This document shows, piece by piece, positions 1-11,451 of a DNA stretch of 64,000 nt. This DNA is from Rosa chinensis (lineage: Eukaryota; Streptophyta; Magnoliopsida; Rosales; Rosaceae), in NCBI RefSeq assembly GCF_002994745.2, contig NC_037094.1:16950001-17014000 (forward strand), read 5' to 3'. Under the pieces are notes generated by a model, which was given only the letters and a program-made list of their open reading frames with translations, was not told the origin of the DNA and did not search any database. Every line of letters starts with the position of its first letter. Within the stretch, counting starts at the first letter, position 1. The position numbers and the translations under genes are program-made.

Positions 1-664
1 TTTTTTAAATTTATTGTGGAATTAATTGCTAATTAATTTGGCCACATATCCATAGGGTAATTACTAATTACCTTTCTTCTTCTCACATCAATGAGTTTGG
101 TATATCGCTAAATTCAATCTTCAACTTTGTCAATAACTTAACTTTCTTACCATTGTTGTTCTTCACGTTGATGTCTCTAAGATTTTTAAAATTAAATATA
201 TGTCCATATCTTCATGATCCATATAGTCATGGTCAATATTAAAATCGGTAAAGAATAAGCCATGGTGATTGTTTTGCAAACGTAGTGATTGATGATGATG
301 TATTCATGCATGCAAGATATATTTATTGGTTTTATAACCTCTTTCAATACATTTCAACTAATTTGGTTGCTTGCTAGTTCTTCACGTGGATTGCAATTAT
401 TTCATTTGTCAATGACGTTCACATATGATCTTGAAGAGAGATCGATTGTATCATGAAGACGAGGAGAAAATTTAACATTTAAGAAATATTTTATTAATGT
501 TTTGATATATAAAGCATTTAATTCTTATTTTATTTGGATTCTTCTTCATTTTTATTTATTATTTATTTATTAATAAGGAGGGTATAGATGGAAGTTTGAT
601 GACAAAAAATATAATAGGTGTGCAATAAGTAATTAAGGGTGTATATATAAAATTTCTCAAATGG
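1..664. other. AT-rich intergenic sequence
   Basis: No open frame, RNA gene or repeat structure could be supported here. The sequence is AT-rich and ends at the 5-bp target site ATATC (665-669) of the first Copia element. Confidence 0.5.
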
Positions 665-669
665 ATATC

Positions 670-891
670 TATTCAAGTAAATATCTATTTTGTGTCTGGC
701 CCAAACTCTAGGTTACTTGACCTAGTGGTAATAGGGTTAGATTAGAAGAATCTAGAGATTCCTATTCAATGTATGATTATCTTTTCTCGTATGATTCAGA
801 TTATATGCATTGTAATCCTCTATATAAAGAGGCACCTATTATCAATAAGAATACATAGCGATTTTCACTCAATTTCCGTTTTTCTAAAACA
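670..891 (+). repeat. Left LTR of Copia-1
   Basis: It aligns with 7331-7542 from TTCAAGTAAAT to the terminal CTAAAACA. It contains a TATA-like TATATAAAGAGGC near 820-834, a plausible core promoter. The first dinucleotide has decayed from TG to TA. Confidence 0.92.
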
Positions 892-903
892 CGTTATCAG
901 CAC
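892..903 (+). other. Primer-binding site of Copia-1
   Basis: CGTTATCAGCAC lies immediately after the left LTR. This motif type is seen in other short plant Copia elements. The matching tRNA was not determined. Confidence 0.6.
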
Positions 904-1039
904 AAAGCCCTAACCCTGAAAACCCTAATTTCGTATCCCTCAAAATTCCAGCATCCATCGCCTCACATATCGAAGCCCTAGTCCCAAGGAGCCCAGAACC
1001 GGCTGCGGAACCACTGGAACGGGCCGGAAACCACCTGAA

Positions 1040-1290
1040 CCGGCCACTACCTTGTGCCTGCCCTGAGCCTGCCTTGTGCCTGCCCCTGCACATCTGCCAA
1101 GAAGCTGCCGAGTCCTGCGCACCCCTATGCCTGCATCTGCCGAGATCTATCGACAACCCCTGTGCGCTTCCTGCCGAGATCTGTCGAGATCCGCGCACCC
1201 CTGTGCCTGCACCTGTCGATATCTGCCAAGATCTCTGTGCAGCCCTGCCGAGACTTGTCGAAACCTACGTAGCCTCTGCAGAGTACCTGC
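1040..1290 (+). repeat. C-rich degenerate tandem repeat in the Copia-1 leader
   Basis: Imperfect copies of CTGCC(G/A)AGATCT(G/A)TCGA-like and CCTGTGCCTGC-like words recur between the PBS and gag. The strong C bias opens long but meaningless frames on both strands, so none is called a gene. Confidence 0.6.
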
Positions 1291-1532
1291 CAACAGATTG
1301 CTTGCCAGCCCCGCACAGCCTCTACACGCCCCTACAGCAGCCCGTACAGCCCAGCCTAGCTCCGGCCACTTTTGCAGGGACCTTTTTCCTGCCAACTTCA
1401 TCAACTTTTCCGATCAAGATTTCAGGTAATTTTTCAAGGTAAACTTTTCTAAAAGTTCTCGTTTTTTTTTTAGTTTTTCATTCTTTTCTCTTCTTTTTCT
1501 CGGGGACTTACAACCTCTCTTCTTCTACCCCT

Positions 1533-1550
1533 CCCCCCCCCCCCCCCCCC
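1533..1550 (+). repeat. Poly-C homopolymer (18 C)
   Basis: An uninterrupted run of C sits in a pyrimidine-rich stretch before the gag start of Copia-1. Confidence 0.95.
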
Positions 1551-1835
1551 TTCTTCTTTATAGGGGAGACCAAAAGTCGAACTGTGGCGTGCTCACTCCA
1601 AGCTTAAAGCTTGTAGAGTCCTCCAAACTTAGAGTTTGTTGAGAAGAAAACGATCGATCACATACATCGTTGTTTTGATCTAATCCAAACTCCTCTTGGA
1701 ATCGGATTTTCTTGGAAGCTACTACGTTAAGAAATTCCTAATTTCTTGGAAGCGATTACGCTAAGAAATCTTTTAGTTTTTCGTGGTAGCCTTTTTCGCT
1801 CCGAAACTAACCCTAATCTTGTGTTGTTTTTCAGG

Positions 1836-4800
1836 ATGAGCAACCTGAACAAGTTGAACTTTTTTCCACTTGAGACAATAGGCGCAGGATACCATAGGTG
1901 GGTCTGAGATGTGCACCAAAATCTTAAGGCTGATAGACTTTTGGAAACCATCCAAGAGCCAAGTCAGGACGTGCTTACTCCTTAACAAGATGTTGCTTTT
2001 GAAGCAAATAGAGCTACGAGAGAGGCGAATGAAGCTAAAGCCATCATTCTCATGACAAGACACATGAATGACGCACTCCAAAGTAAATACCTTAACGAGG
2101 AAGACCCCAGAAAACTATGGGTGGAACTTAAGCAACGATTTGGCAACTTTCATGATTCCCTACTTCCTGATTTAGAAGTGAGATGGCATAGCCTCCGCTT
2201 TTTTGATTTCAAGTCTTTACTTGATTATAACTCGGAAGCTCTTCGTATCAAGTCTTTGATGGAGTTTTGTGGAAAAACCATTATTGATACGATGTTGATT
2301 GAGAAGACTATCTCTACCTTCCCCATCTCTACACTGATGATTTCTAAGAATTATTGGATTGATGTGAATGCAGGACGTATCACAAGGTTTCATGAGCTTA
2401 TTGGTGCCATGAATGTAGCTAAGTAGCACAACAATATCCTTGTGAAGAACTATAATGCTAGACCTGTGCGAACCAAGTCCATTTCGAAGTCTAACTATAG
2501 TCGCACCCCTAAAGGAGGACGCAAGGAGCGAAACCCTAAGAATAGGGACAATTCTTGATGTTCTGGTCCATATAATCGCCCTAAAAAGAAGGACCAAGAG
2601 ATGAGTGCACGAAACCGTGGAGGTCAACGTGTGAAGAGAGAGAGGCGGAGCCTCTGGCCATGGTGGTGACTCCACCAAGAGCAATGGTCGTCCAAATCGC
2701 ACCCCAAAGGCACCTCGATCAAGGGAGCCTGACAGTAATGATGTTTGTCTTGGATGTGGATCAACCAGACATTGGGCCAAAGCATGTAGAGTATCCCAGA
2801 ATGTTACAGACGTATACAAGGCGTACGTATCGCGAAGCAAGGGAGGCGCGCACTACATGGAGCAAGAGGATCAAGAGGATGATCTCGCTCTTAAGGTGGA
2901 CTATTTCAAGGGCCAAGAAACTGGCGATTTTGATTAAGTTCTTTTTTAAATTTCCAAGAGATGTAGGCAATTGCCATATTATTTTTTAGTAGATGCCAAT
3001 GGTTTAGTCTTTCTTCAAAGTAGGCGTACTCAATGTAAGTGTGATATCTAGGAAGGTTTTGAGAATAGTGGTATTTAAGTGAGCCTCGCTCCACTGACAT
3101 CTCTCTACTTTTCACATGGTCACATTTGCATTGGAATTACCGAAAGAAGTTAGACGACTGCTATTGTTTTGCATTAGCTAGTTTATTGGATTATCCTTTA
3201 GTCAAAGAAACAATGATATAATTCTGTTTGGCTTATTAATAAAAGTTGAGTTCTTTTCTTCATGACTTTTTTTAAAAAAAATTTGAGCTTTTCTTTTAGG
3301 AATAGATTGAGTTACAATGTCTTGCGGATAGTGCAACTACGCACACCATTCTACGCCATAGGCAATTATTCTTAGAGATGTTGCCTACATATTCCTCTGT
3401 GACTACCATGGCTGGGCCATCAAGTTTAGTTCAAGGACATGGAATGGCCCAATTCTTATTACCAAATGGCACCTTAATTAAAGTCACAAAAGCTCTCTAC
3501 GCTCCTAAGGCAAATCGGACCTTATTGAGAGAGCCAACAGATTCCATGAGGAAACACATACTGAGAACGAAAAAGTGTTCATTTGCATTACCTCTAATGA
3601 TTGCTGATGAAAGCGCATCTTAGAGAAGCTTATGTGTCAATCTAGTGGACTTTATGTCACTACAATTCGACCAATTGAATCCAATAATGTGATAAGAGAA
3701 GATCTCTTGGATTCAGACACATATTGGCTTTAGCATGACTGACTATGACATCCTAGTCATGATATGATGATTTGTATACTAAAGACTTCACACGGACATC
3801 CATTCTTTAGAGTGAGACGAAACAAGAATAGAAAATTGATTCTTGGACATAGTATGACTGCCTCCACCGCTACTTCTGGCGCTGCCGCTGTCCTGAGCAG
3901 CCCTAGGGAAACCCAAGTCCCTTGTGACGATGTCATAAATGGCGCCAACCATGGCCAAGACGCCATGGATGCCATTTTCCATGGTTCCAATTCCATGATG
4001 GGTGACGTAGTCACACATTTTGCTTCTAATAGCATTACAGACGCTCATGCCCAACCAAAATCCTCATTAGTTGCTTCTAAGGCCCCTCGCTCATTTTGCA
4101 AAGGCTGTTCCTTCGGGAAATTAGGACCGAGACCATCCTACGCAAAGGATCCCAAAATACTCATTCCGTTCTCATAGAGAATCCAAGGGGATATTTGTGA
4201 ACCTATTCAACCATCATACAGACCTTTAAATATTTTATGGTATTGGTTGATCCGTCGACACGTTGGTCACATGTCGCGCTGTTGTCCACTCGAAATGCTG
4301 CTTATGCTAAACTCCTTGTCCAGATTATCCATCTACGGGCTCACTACCCTGACCATCCTATTAAGTCAATTCGACTTGACAATGCGGGGAAGTTTACATC
4401 GAAAACGTTCGATGACTATTGCATGTCACTGGGGATTGATGTCGAGCATCCAGTTACCTATGTTCATACCCAAAATGGTCTCGCGAAAGCCACTATCAAA
4501 CGACTACAGATGATAGCACGGACATTAGTTATGCGCACCAGTCTCCCTGTTTTTGCTTGGGGATATGCAATATCGCATGCAGCGACTCTAATTCGTCTAT
4601 GACCCACTGCCACCCAATTGTACTCTGCGTTATAGCTAGTGACTGGTTACGAGCCTGATATCTCGCACTTACGCATTTTTGGGTGTGCCATTCATGTGCC
4701 TATTACGCCGCCACAGCGTACTAAAATGGATCCACAAAGATGAATGGGCATATATGTTGGCTATGAATCTCCAACTATTGTCCGCTATCTTGAACCCTTG

Positions 4801-7140
4801 ACAGATGATGTCTTTATCGCTAGATTTACGGATTGTCACTTTGACGAGACAGTCTTCCCATTGTTACGGGGAGATAAGAACACAAATGTTCAACAGGAAT
4901 GATAGGAATTTTCGTGGTCTATCCCCACTATGTCTCATCTCGATCCCCGTATCGCACAGTCCGAACTTGAAGTGCGACGAATAATCGAGCTTCAGAATGT
5001 AGCTGATACTTTGCCTGATGCGTTTTCTGATGTTGCCAAAGTGACGAGATCACACACACCTGTTGCAAACGTGCCTGCAATGATTGACGTCCCGAATACT
5101 GGACGTAACACGCTCTTGAGATGCCAGGAGATAGTTTCACTGCCCATATTGGCAGTAATGTGGCGCCTATGGCTGCAGGTCTCGCGAGGAAGCGTGGTAG
5201 ACCAATTGATTCGAAGGATACTCGCCCTAGAAAGAGAGTGAATGAGGCACAAATAAATCCTTTGATCATCGGTACTCAAAATCTATCTCATGAGAATGTT
5301 CCAAATTATGGTTATGTCCAAGAGACATCATTGGGGGACTCCTCAATGTCAGAACCTATCCCTGAGAACATTGAGATCTCTGTAAATTACACTAGTGTAC
5401 ATGAGACGTGGGAAAGAAACTCCATCATCATTGTATTCGTGTATTCCGTAGCGCGTTAGATTATTGAGACCGATGACATTGAACCACGCTCCAATGATGA
5501 ATGCCAACGTAAAGCTGATTGGCCAAAATGGAAAGATGCGATCCAGGCAGAACTTGATTCTCTAGCAAAAAGAAAGGTATTTGGAAAGGTTATACCAATA
5601 CCACCCAACACCAAACCAGTTGGTCATAAATGGGTATTCGTTAGAAAGCGTAATGAGAAAAACCAGATTGTAAGGTACAAAGCTCGACTTGTGGTGCAAG
5701 GCTTCTCACAATGCCCTAGAATCGACTACGAGGAGACTTATTCTCCCGTAATGGACATTATTACATTTCGCTACCTTGTCAGTTTGGTAGTTTTCGAAAA
5801 ACGGAACATGCAGCTTATGGATGTGGTTACTACGTATCTATATGAGGATCTAGATACAGAGATATATATGAAGGTTCCAGATGGACTTCAATTACCCAAA
5901 TCAAATGGCTCTAAACCACGGAGCGCGTTTGCTATAAGGTTGAAATGCTCGCTATATCCGGACGGATGTGGTATAACCTTCTAAGTGAATACTTGATTGG
6001 TAAGGGATATGTCAACAATGAACTATGCTCATATGTGTTCATAAAAAGGAAAAATTCCGGATTTGTAATAGTAGCAGTTTACATCGATGACATGAACATA
6101 ATTAGCACCCTTAAGGAGTTTACGGAAATAGCTGAACACTTGAAATCCGAGTTTGAGATGAAAGATCTTGGGAAAACACGATTTTGCCTCGATTTGGAAC
6201 TTGAGCACCGTGAAGATGGTATTCTGATTCATCAATCAGCGTATACCCAAAAGATGCTTAGGCGTTTTAATACTGACAAGATTAAGCCTTTAAGCACCCC
6301 AATAGTCGTCCGTAGTCTTGATCAAAAGAATGATCCATTTAGTCCAAAAGATGACGACAAAGAAATGTTAGAGGCAGAAGTGCCCTACCTAAGTGCAATG
6401 GGCACATTATTATACTTAGCACAATGCACAAGACCAGACATCTCATTCGCTATGAACTTGTTAGCTAGATATAGCTCTGCGCCAACATGACGTCATTGGA
6501 CTGGTGTTAAAGATATCTTTCGATACCTAAGTGGTACGATCGATATGGGCTTGTTCTATCCCTACAGAGAGACAATGGATTCTAGCCCATTGAATGCCAG
6601 GGACACCATACATAGTGTTTCACGTCCCCTATCCCCATCCCAAAATGATATAAGTGTTTTGGAAGGTTTTGCTGACGCTGGGTACCTCTCTAGTCCTCAC
6701 AAAGGTCGTTCCAAAACTGGTTATGTATTCACCATGGGAAAGACCGCGATATCTTGGAAGTCTACAAAGTAGACCTTAGTCCACCTCTTCGAATCATTCA
6801 GAAATTATTGCTCTTCACTAAGCAGTTCGTTAATGTATATGGCTACGATCCTTAGTTACGCATGTTCGGAGTAATTGTGGTCTGAAGTCTATCACTTATG
6901 AGCCCACGAGCATTTATGAGGATAATGCTACTTGCATTGAACAAATGAAGCAAGGCTACATCAGAGGCGATAACACCAAACACATATCACCCAAGTTCTT
7001 CTACAATCAACAATAACAGAAGCTCCTCAAGATTTAAGTGAAGCAGGTTTGATCTGAGGACAATGTGGCATACTTGTTTACTAAGTTATTACCCAAATCC
7101 ACGTTCGAGAAACATGTGGCAAGAATTGGCTTGCGAAGGT
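1836..7140 (+). pseudogene. Copia-1 gag-pol remnant
   Basis: Gag appears to start at ATG 1836 and reads in one frame to 2426, with in-frame stops near 1905 and 1983. Further along, in several frames, come a CX2CX4HX4C zinc knuckle (2746-2790), a protease relic with DSATTH (about 3330), integrase pieces (about 4090-4620), reverse transcriptase blocks (about 5670-6100, with YIDD near 6080) and RNase H (about 6670-7140). About 300 bases near 3000-3300 have no recognisable coding content, and the 3850-3990 stretch fits the protein poorly. Many stops and frameshifts make it inactive. It is kept as one relic because all domains fall in Copia order between matched LTRs. Confidence 0.85.
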
Positions 7141-7330
7141 TATCTGAACTCCCATGATCGCAGATATCAGGGGGAGATGTCTACGTGTTCATGTCGAAAC
7201 GTGAAGGGTGTGTTTTACTCTTTTTCCACTTCGACAGAGGTTATTTTTGTTCTACTAGGTTTTTGTTACTCGGCAATGTTTTTAGCGAGGCAAAGAGAGA
7301 AGCACCGCGTTTAGGCGACACAAGGGGGAA

Positions 7331-7542
7331 TGTTCAAGTAAATCTATATTTTGTGTATGGCCCAAACTCAACCTAGTGGTAATAGCGTTAGATTAGAAGA
7401 ATCTAGAGATTCCTATTCAATGTATGATTATCTTTCCTTGTATGATTCAGATTCTATGCATTGTAATCCTGTATATAAAGAGGCCCCTATTATCAATAAG
7501 AATACACAACTATTTTCTCTCAATTTCCTTTTCTCTAAAACA
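7331..7542 (+). repeat. Right LTR of Copia-1
   Basis: It starts TGTTCAAG directly after the polypurine tract and ends TAAAACA before the target duplicate ATATC. It is 212 bp against 222 bp for the left LTR; small indels explain the difference. Confidence 0.92.
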
Positions 7543-7547
7543 ATATC

Positions 7548-8271
7548 AAAATAAAAGTGGGTTCTAAACCACCAAGGTCTAATAGACTATAGTTTAGATT
7601 AGCCAAAGTCCCAAACAACAAGCCAACAACCCGATCTCCCTTGCAAGTAAGGTCTAAATCGAAAACAACCAATTGAGTCCCCATTTCTCAAACCATCCAA
7701 CATGATCCTCTTAACCCTCAGACTAATGTGTCATAAAAAATAAAATTAAAATTAAAAAATATATTAAAAAAACGTCAGACTAATGACCAATTGGACATAA
7801 AAAGGGAGACTCGGAATTGATGAAAACATAGGGGAGGCTTAAAAAGATTAGGAACAAGCTCCTAAATAGACGTCAGAAAACTAAACACTACTTCACCAAA
7901 CCAGAAGGATCCTTAAAGGAGAGAAGTTAGAGAGATTAGTAACATTAGTTCAACTCTAGGACCTCCAAGGATGCAAGGGAGTAATAGAAGTTGTCGTTGA
8001 AATCCAAGAAAAAGCCGTTGTCTGTACCTACAGTGTTAAACCTTATCGGAGCTAGAGAGAAAATATTCATTTTGCTAGTATGTAACATAAGATATTTTCT
8101 AGAAGTTGTAAATACATACGTATATAGACTATACATACAATTTATCAAAAAAAAAAAGACTATACATACAATGGAGGGAAAAATTCTAAATTTACAACAC
8201 GTGTCTTTACTAACTAATTTACATCAGCGACTTTATTTGTCAACTCCATATGATGGATTGCTATATGAACT
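7548..8271. other. Intergenic, AT-rich
   Basis: No gene is supported. It holds the tiny A-tail insertion at 8142-8156 (listed separately) and ends at the 9-bp target site ATTAATAAA of the MULE that follows. Confidence 0.5.
8126..8172 (+). mobile_element. Minimal retroposon insertion: A-tail with 16-bp target duplication
   Basis: AGACTATACATACAAT occurs perfectly at 8126-8141 and 8157-8172. Between the copies is only TTATC followed by ten A. This looks like a LINE-mediated insertion truncated almost to its tail. A chance or slippage duplication is the alternative. Confidence 0.55.
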
Positions 8272-10202
8272 ATTAATAAAGGGAGAGGATCCTCTCCTGA
8301 GCACACTATTGACCTGAGCTTCTTGAGTTTTGAAGCAGATGACGACACGTGGATTTATCAAAATCTAACGGTCTATGATTCTTCTTTTCCTTCAGTCACT
8401 TCATTCTTTCCTTCCTCTCTCTTCTGTTTTCCCTTTCCTTCTCTACTCTGATTACCACCAATTGAATCCCAAACCCAAATTGAAGTCACCTTCCTCAAAA
8501 CACCATTCTTCGGTCAATTCAAGTACTTGGGCATCAACACAGTCCTAATAGCTGAGCAAACTTTGAGTACTAGTTTATGACCAGTCGATATCCCTAACCC
8601 GGATCTTTTCGAAACGAGCTGGAGCAGGTCGCCAGTAGCTAACCTCCACAAATAAACGGTGACTCTTGATAGGAGCATTTTAATGCAACATTTCAAGTGT
8701 TATTGCTTCATATTTACTTAGTTATTTCCTTAAATAAATCCTTTTGGTTTAGGAAAGTTTCTATTTCCTATTTTTAGAAAATTTCCAGTTCTTATTTGTA
8801 GAAAGTTTCTATTTTCCATTTTTAGGAAGTTTCTATTTTTAGTAATAGTTTATATTTTCAGGTCCTTGGAGCAAACAAGCTGAACTGAGCTCAAGAGAGG
8901 AAAGACGAGCTAGTCGACGTTGGAGGGAGCTAAGACAAGACATAAAGGGCTGCATAAATGAGCTAAAATGAAGTTTTCCAGTTTCAACCAGGAAATCTTG
9001 TTCAGAAGAGGAAATTTTGTCAAGCAAGACTCCTGAGCCAACCAAAAAGCATGATCGAAATAATAAAGGGAAATGACGTTGAGAGAAGATTCCTGGAGGC
9101 ACTAGGAGACTATAAGGCTTGAAGATGATGCAAGGAGGCCCAAGATCCTTCTAGACTATTGTGGATTTCAGCAAATGGATAAAAGCCCATTGGAATTAGG
9201 GTTTGTGATGCATGAGAGATATTCTTGGAGGATTTATATGTTTTGCTGTGAAATACAAAGAGAAAATGGGTGGAGACAATGTGAAAATCAAGAAGAAAAT
9301 CAAAGATCACGTTGGAGATTTTATAGGGAGAGTTTTAAGGAAAGATGAAGTGTGTGCAACAAGAAAAAGGTCTGAAACAAGTCTAGATTCGTTCGCTACT
9401 TTCTCTCAAGATATTTTGGGCAAAAATAAGATAGAAAATCAGAATATATTCATGGAAATTTGGCAACAATATATTAGGGACTTACATGGCAATTTGTGAT
9501 TGGTCGGAGTTATGTGGCATTTTCAGATAATTCCTTGGGAAAATAATAGAAGATTCATGAAGCTTGGAGAGCACTTTGCCGTCCCCTATATATACTCCCC
9601 TATAGCTTGACGTTAGACATACCCTCTTCATTCAGAAAATTCTCCCATAAACGTAAAAGCTCTCTCCATTCTCTAGTTCAAGTCTGCGTTTTCAAGAAAG
9701 GGAGGACGAAAGAAGAAGAAGCCGTGAGCATCCCTCCATAATCCACCTTGAAGCCGTGAGTTTTGAAGCTTGCTTCCAAGATTCAATAGTTCAACGTTCA
9801 AGTTCTTCATCCCCATCTCCATTCACGGTATAATTTAACATTTTCCTTGTAACCTCTTTTGGTTTTCGTATGAAACCTTGTTTGAATTCGTATGAACATG
9901 TTCTAGTTAACATATAACGTTTAGGGCAAAGTTTAAGCCGAATTTCTATGATTAAATAAAGTTTTCGATTCCTATACTGTGATTCTAAGTTGCTTTTGTG
10001 AGATTGTTCAATTGAATTTACTTGATTGATATCTTTTATATGTTTATTCTAATTGGTTCGAAACTTTTAGGATTTTTGTATAATTGGTGCTAGATTTAAG
10101 TTAATGCTTCACCTAATAGTTTTGTGAACTTAAATCAAAAGTAGTAAAGGTTTTGGATAAAAATCGAATTCAATTGAAAAGAATTTCAAATAGATGAATT
10201 TA

Positions 10203-11451
10203 GAATTAAATACTTGTTACTCCTCAAATTTTTCCCTAAAAAACAGTTTAGTCCCTCACCTTTCAAATTAAATTGGATAGTCCTTATTCTTTCTAATTCT
10301 CACTCAACATGTCTAAAATGACTATTATATCCCTGAGATCCTTTTTTTTAAATATTTTTTCTCTCATTTTTTAATTTTTCTCTCTTTTTAAAAAAATTTT
10401 TTCTGGTTTTCTCTCTCTCTCTCTCTCCAAGTTCTTATCCACTCGATCCGCCGCACTCACTACCACTCTGCAGCGCTTGACAGGCCCCCTCCTCCCCTCA
10501 TGGAAGCTCCGCCGCCACAATTCCATCTCCACCTCCATTGTCGTCCCCACTAAGCTTAGCCACCTCTCCTCCTCCTCATCCTCCACCACACCCACCAATA
10601 AGCCCCGCTAGAACTGCAGCTTCCCAACCTAAAACTCCTCCTCCTCCTCGTCCTCTCCCCCAATCCCTCCACCGATTCCTCCTCCTCCTCCTCCCCCAAC
10701 CATGACTTCCCCGCCATCCACCACTTCCTCTCCTCCCAAGAAATCGCCGCCACCCTCTCCCTCCTCTCCCTCTCCCCCAAATGCAAGCGGGCCCGTCTCG
10801 ACTCCTCCGAGCCCACTCCCCCGGCCCAACTCAGCCTCCCTCTCCCTCGCATTCCCGACTCCTTCAAGACCTCTTTCCGAATGACCTCCTCAACCTTCGA
10901 GTGGCTCTGCTCCTTGCTCGTGCCCTTACTCGAGTGCAGGGACCCGATTGGCTCCTCGCTCAATCTCTCCGCCAACCTCCGCCTTGGAATTGACCTGTTT
11001 CACCTGGCCAACGGAGCCAATTACCCGGAGATATCAAGACAATTCCGGATTTCAGAGTTTGTGTCGAGATTTTGCTCCAAGCAATTGTGTCGTGTTCTCT
11101 GCACTAACTACCGGTTCTGGATTGAGTTTTTGAATAAGACTGAGTTTGAATCGGTGTCTTCGAAACCCACACAGGGTTGCCCAATTGCTGCGGTGTGATT
11201 GACTATACCCGGTTCAATTTTGTGAGAAGTAATGGGAAGGGAGAGAGAAAAGTTAAAAAAAAATAAAAAATAAAAAAAGAGAGAAAAAAAAAATTAAAAA
11301 AGGATCTCGGGGGTATAATAGTCATTTTAGACCTGTTTTGGACCTGTTGTGTGAGAATTAGAAAGAATAAAGACTATCCAGTTTAATTTGAAAGTCGAGG
11401 GACTAAACTGTTTTTCAAGGAAAAGTTTGAGGAGTAATTAGTATTTAATCC
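10203..11451. mobile_element. Second MULE nested in solo LTR A, carrying a gene fragment (Pack-MULE-2)
   Basis: Inverted repeats of about 140 bp, starting G(A/G)ATTAAATACT, lie at 10203-10345 and 11305-11451. The 9-bp target duplication is ATGAATTTA (10194-10202) and ATGAACTTA (11452-11460), with one mismatch. The undisturbed site is visible in the related palindrome arm near 60085 (AGATGAACTTTTTCATATTAGG-like context). The ends differ from Pack-MULE-1 but match the terminal word of the 485-bp foldback at 58044, so these two belong to one MULE family. The cargo is an ALP1-like fragment. Confidence 0.88.
10500..11230 (+). pseudogene. ALP1/HARBI1-like gene fragment inside Pack-MULE-2
   Basis: From ATG 10500 one frame reads, through a few stops before 10690, into an open stretch (10698-11198). 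It has HHFLSSQEIAATLSLLSLSP, then SFRMTSSTFEWLC (10881), LSANLRLGIDLFHLANGANY and FCSKQLCRVLCTNYRFW. This matches the N-terminal half of plant ALP1-like nucleases. A frameshift near 11165-11175 ends the frame, and the shifted frame goes on with LPNCCGVIDYTRF, the segment with the first conserved Asp of the family. The rest of the catalytic domain is missing. It is a different paralogue from the fragment in Pack-MULE-1. GC- and C-rich codon use contrasts with the AT-rich surroundings, as expected of captured gene sequence. Confidence 0.78.

Larger units (their letters stand above)
670..7542 (+). mobile_element. Degenerate Copia LTR retrotransposon, complete with both LTRs (Copia-1)
   Basis: Two direct LTRs (670-891 and 7331-7542) bracket a decayed gag-pol. 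A perfect 5-bp target-site duplication ATATC lies at 665-669 and 7543-7547. A PBS-like TTATCAGCAC follows the left LTR and a purine-rich tract (AAGGGGGAA, about 7322-7330) precedes the right LTR. Integrase lies before reverse transcriptase, which is the Copia order. The short LTRs, the PBS type and the RNase H tail resemble the Retrofit/Ale group, but this is inference. The left LTR starts TA where the right starts TG, and the LTRs differ by many substitutions and small indels, so the insertion is old. Confidence 0.95.

Noticed and set aside
884..1442. Several overlapping open frames of 60-122 codons on both strands
   Set aside because: They lie in the repetitive C-rich leader of a Copia element, start at non-ATG codons in part, and exist only because the repeat lacks stops in several frames.
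10371..10975. Long minus-strand frames rich in Glu, Arg and Gly
   Set aside because: They are complements of the CTC/TCC-rich ALP1-like fragment and MULE arms. The plus-strand frame has the family match.
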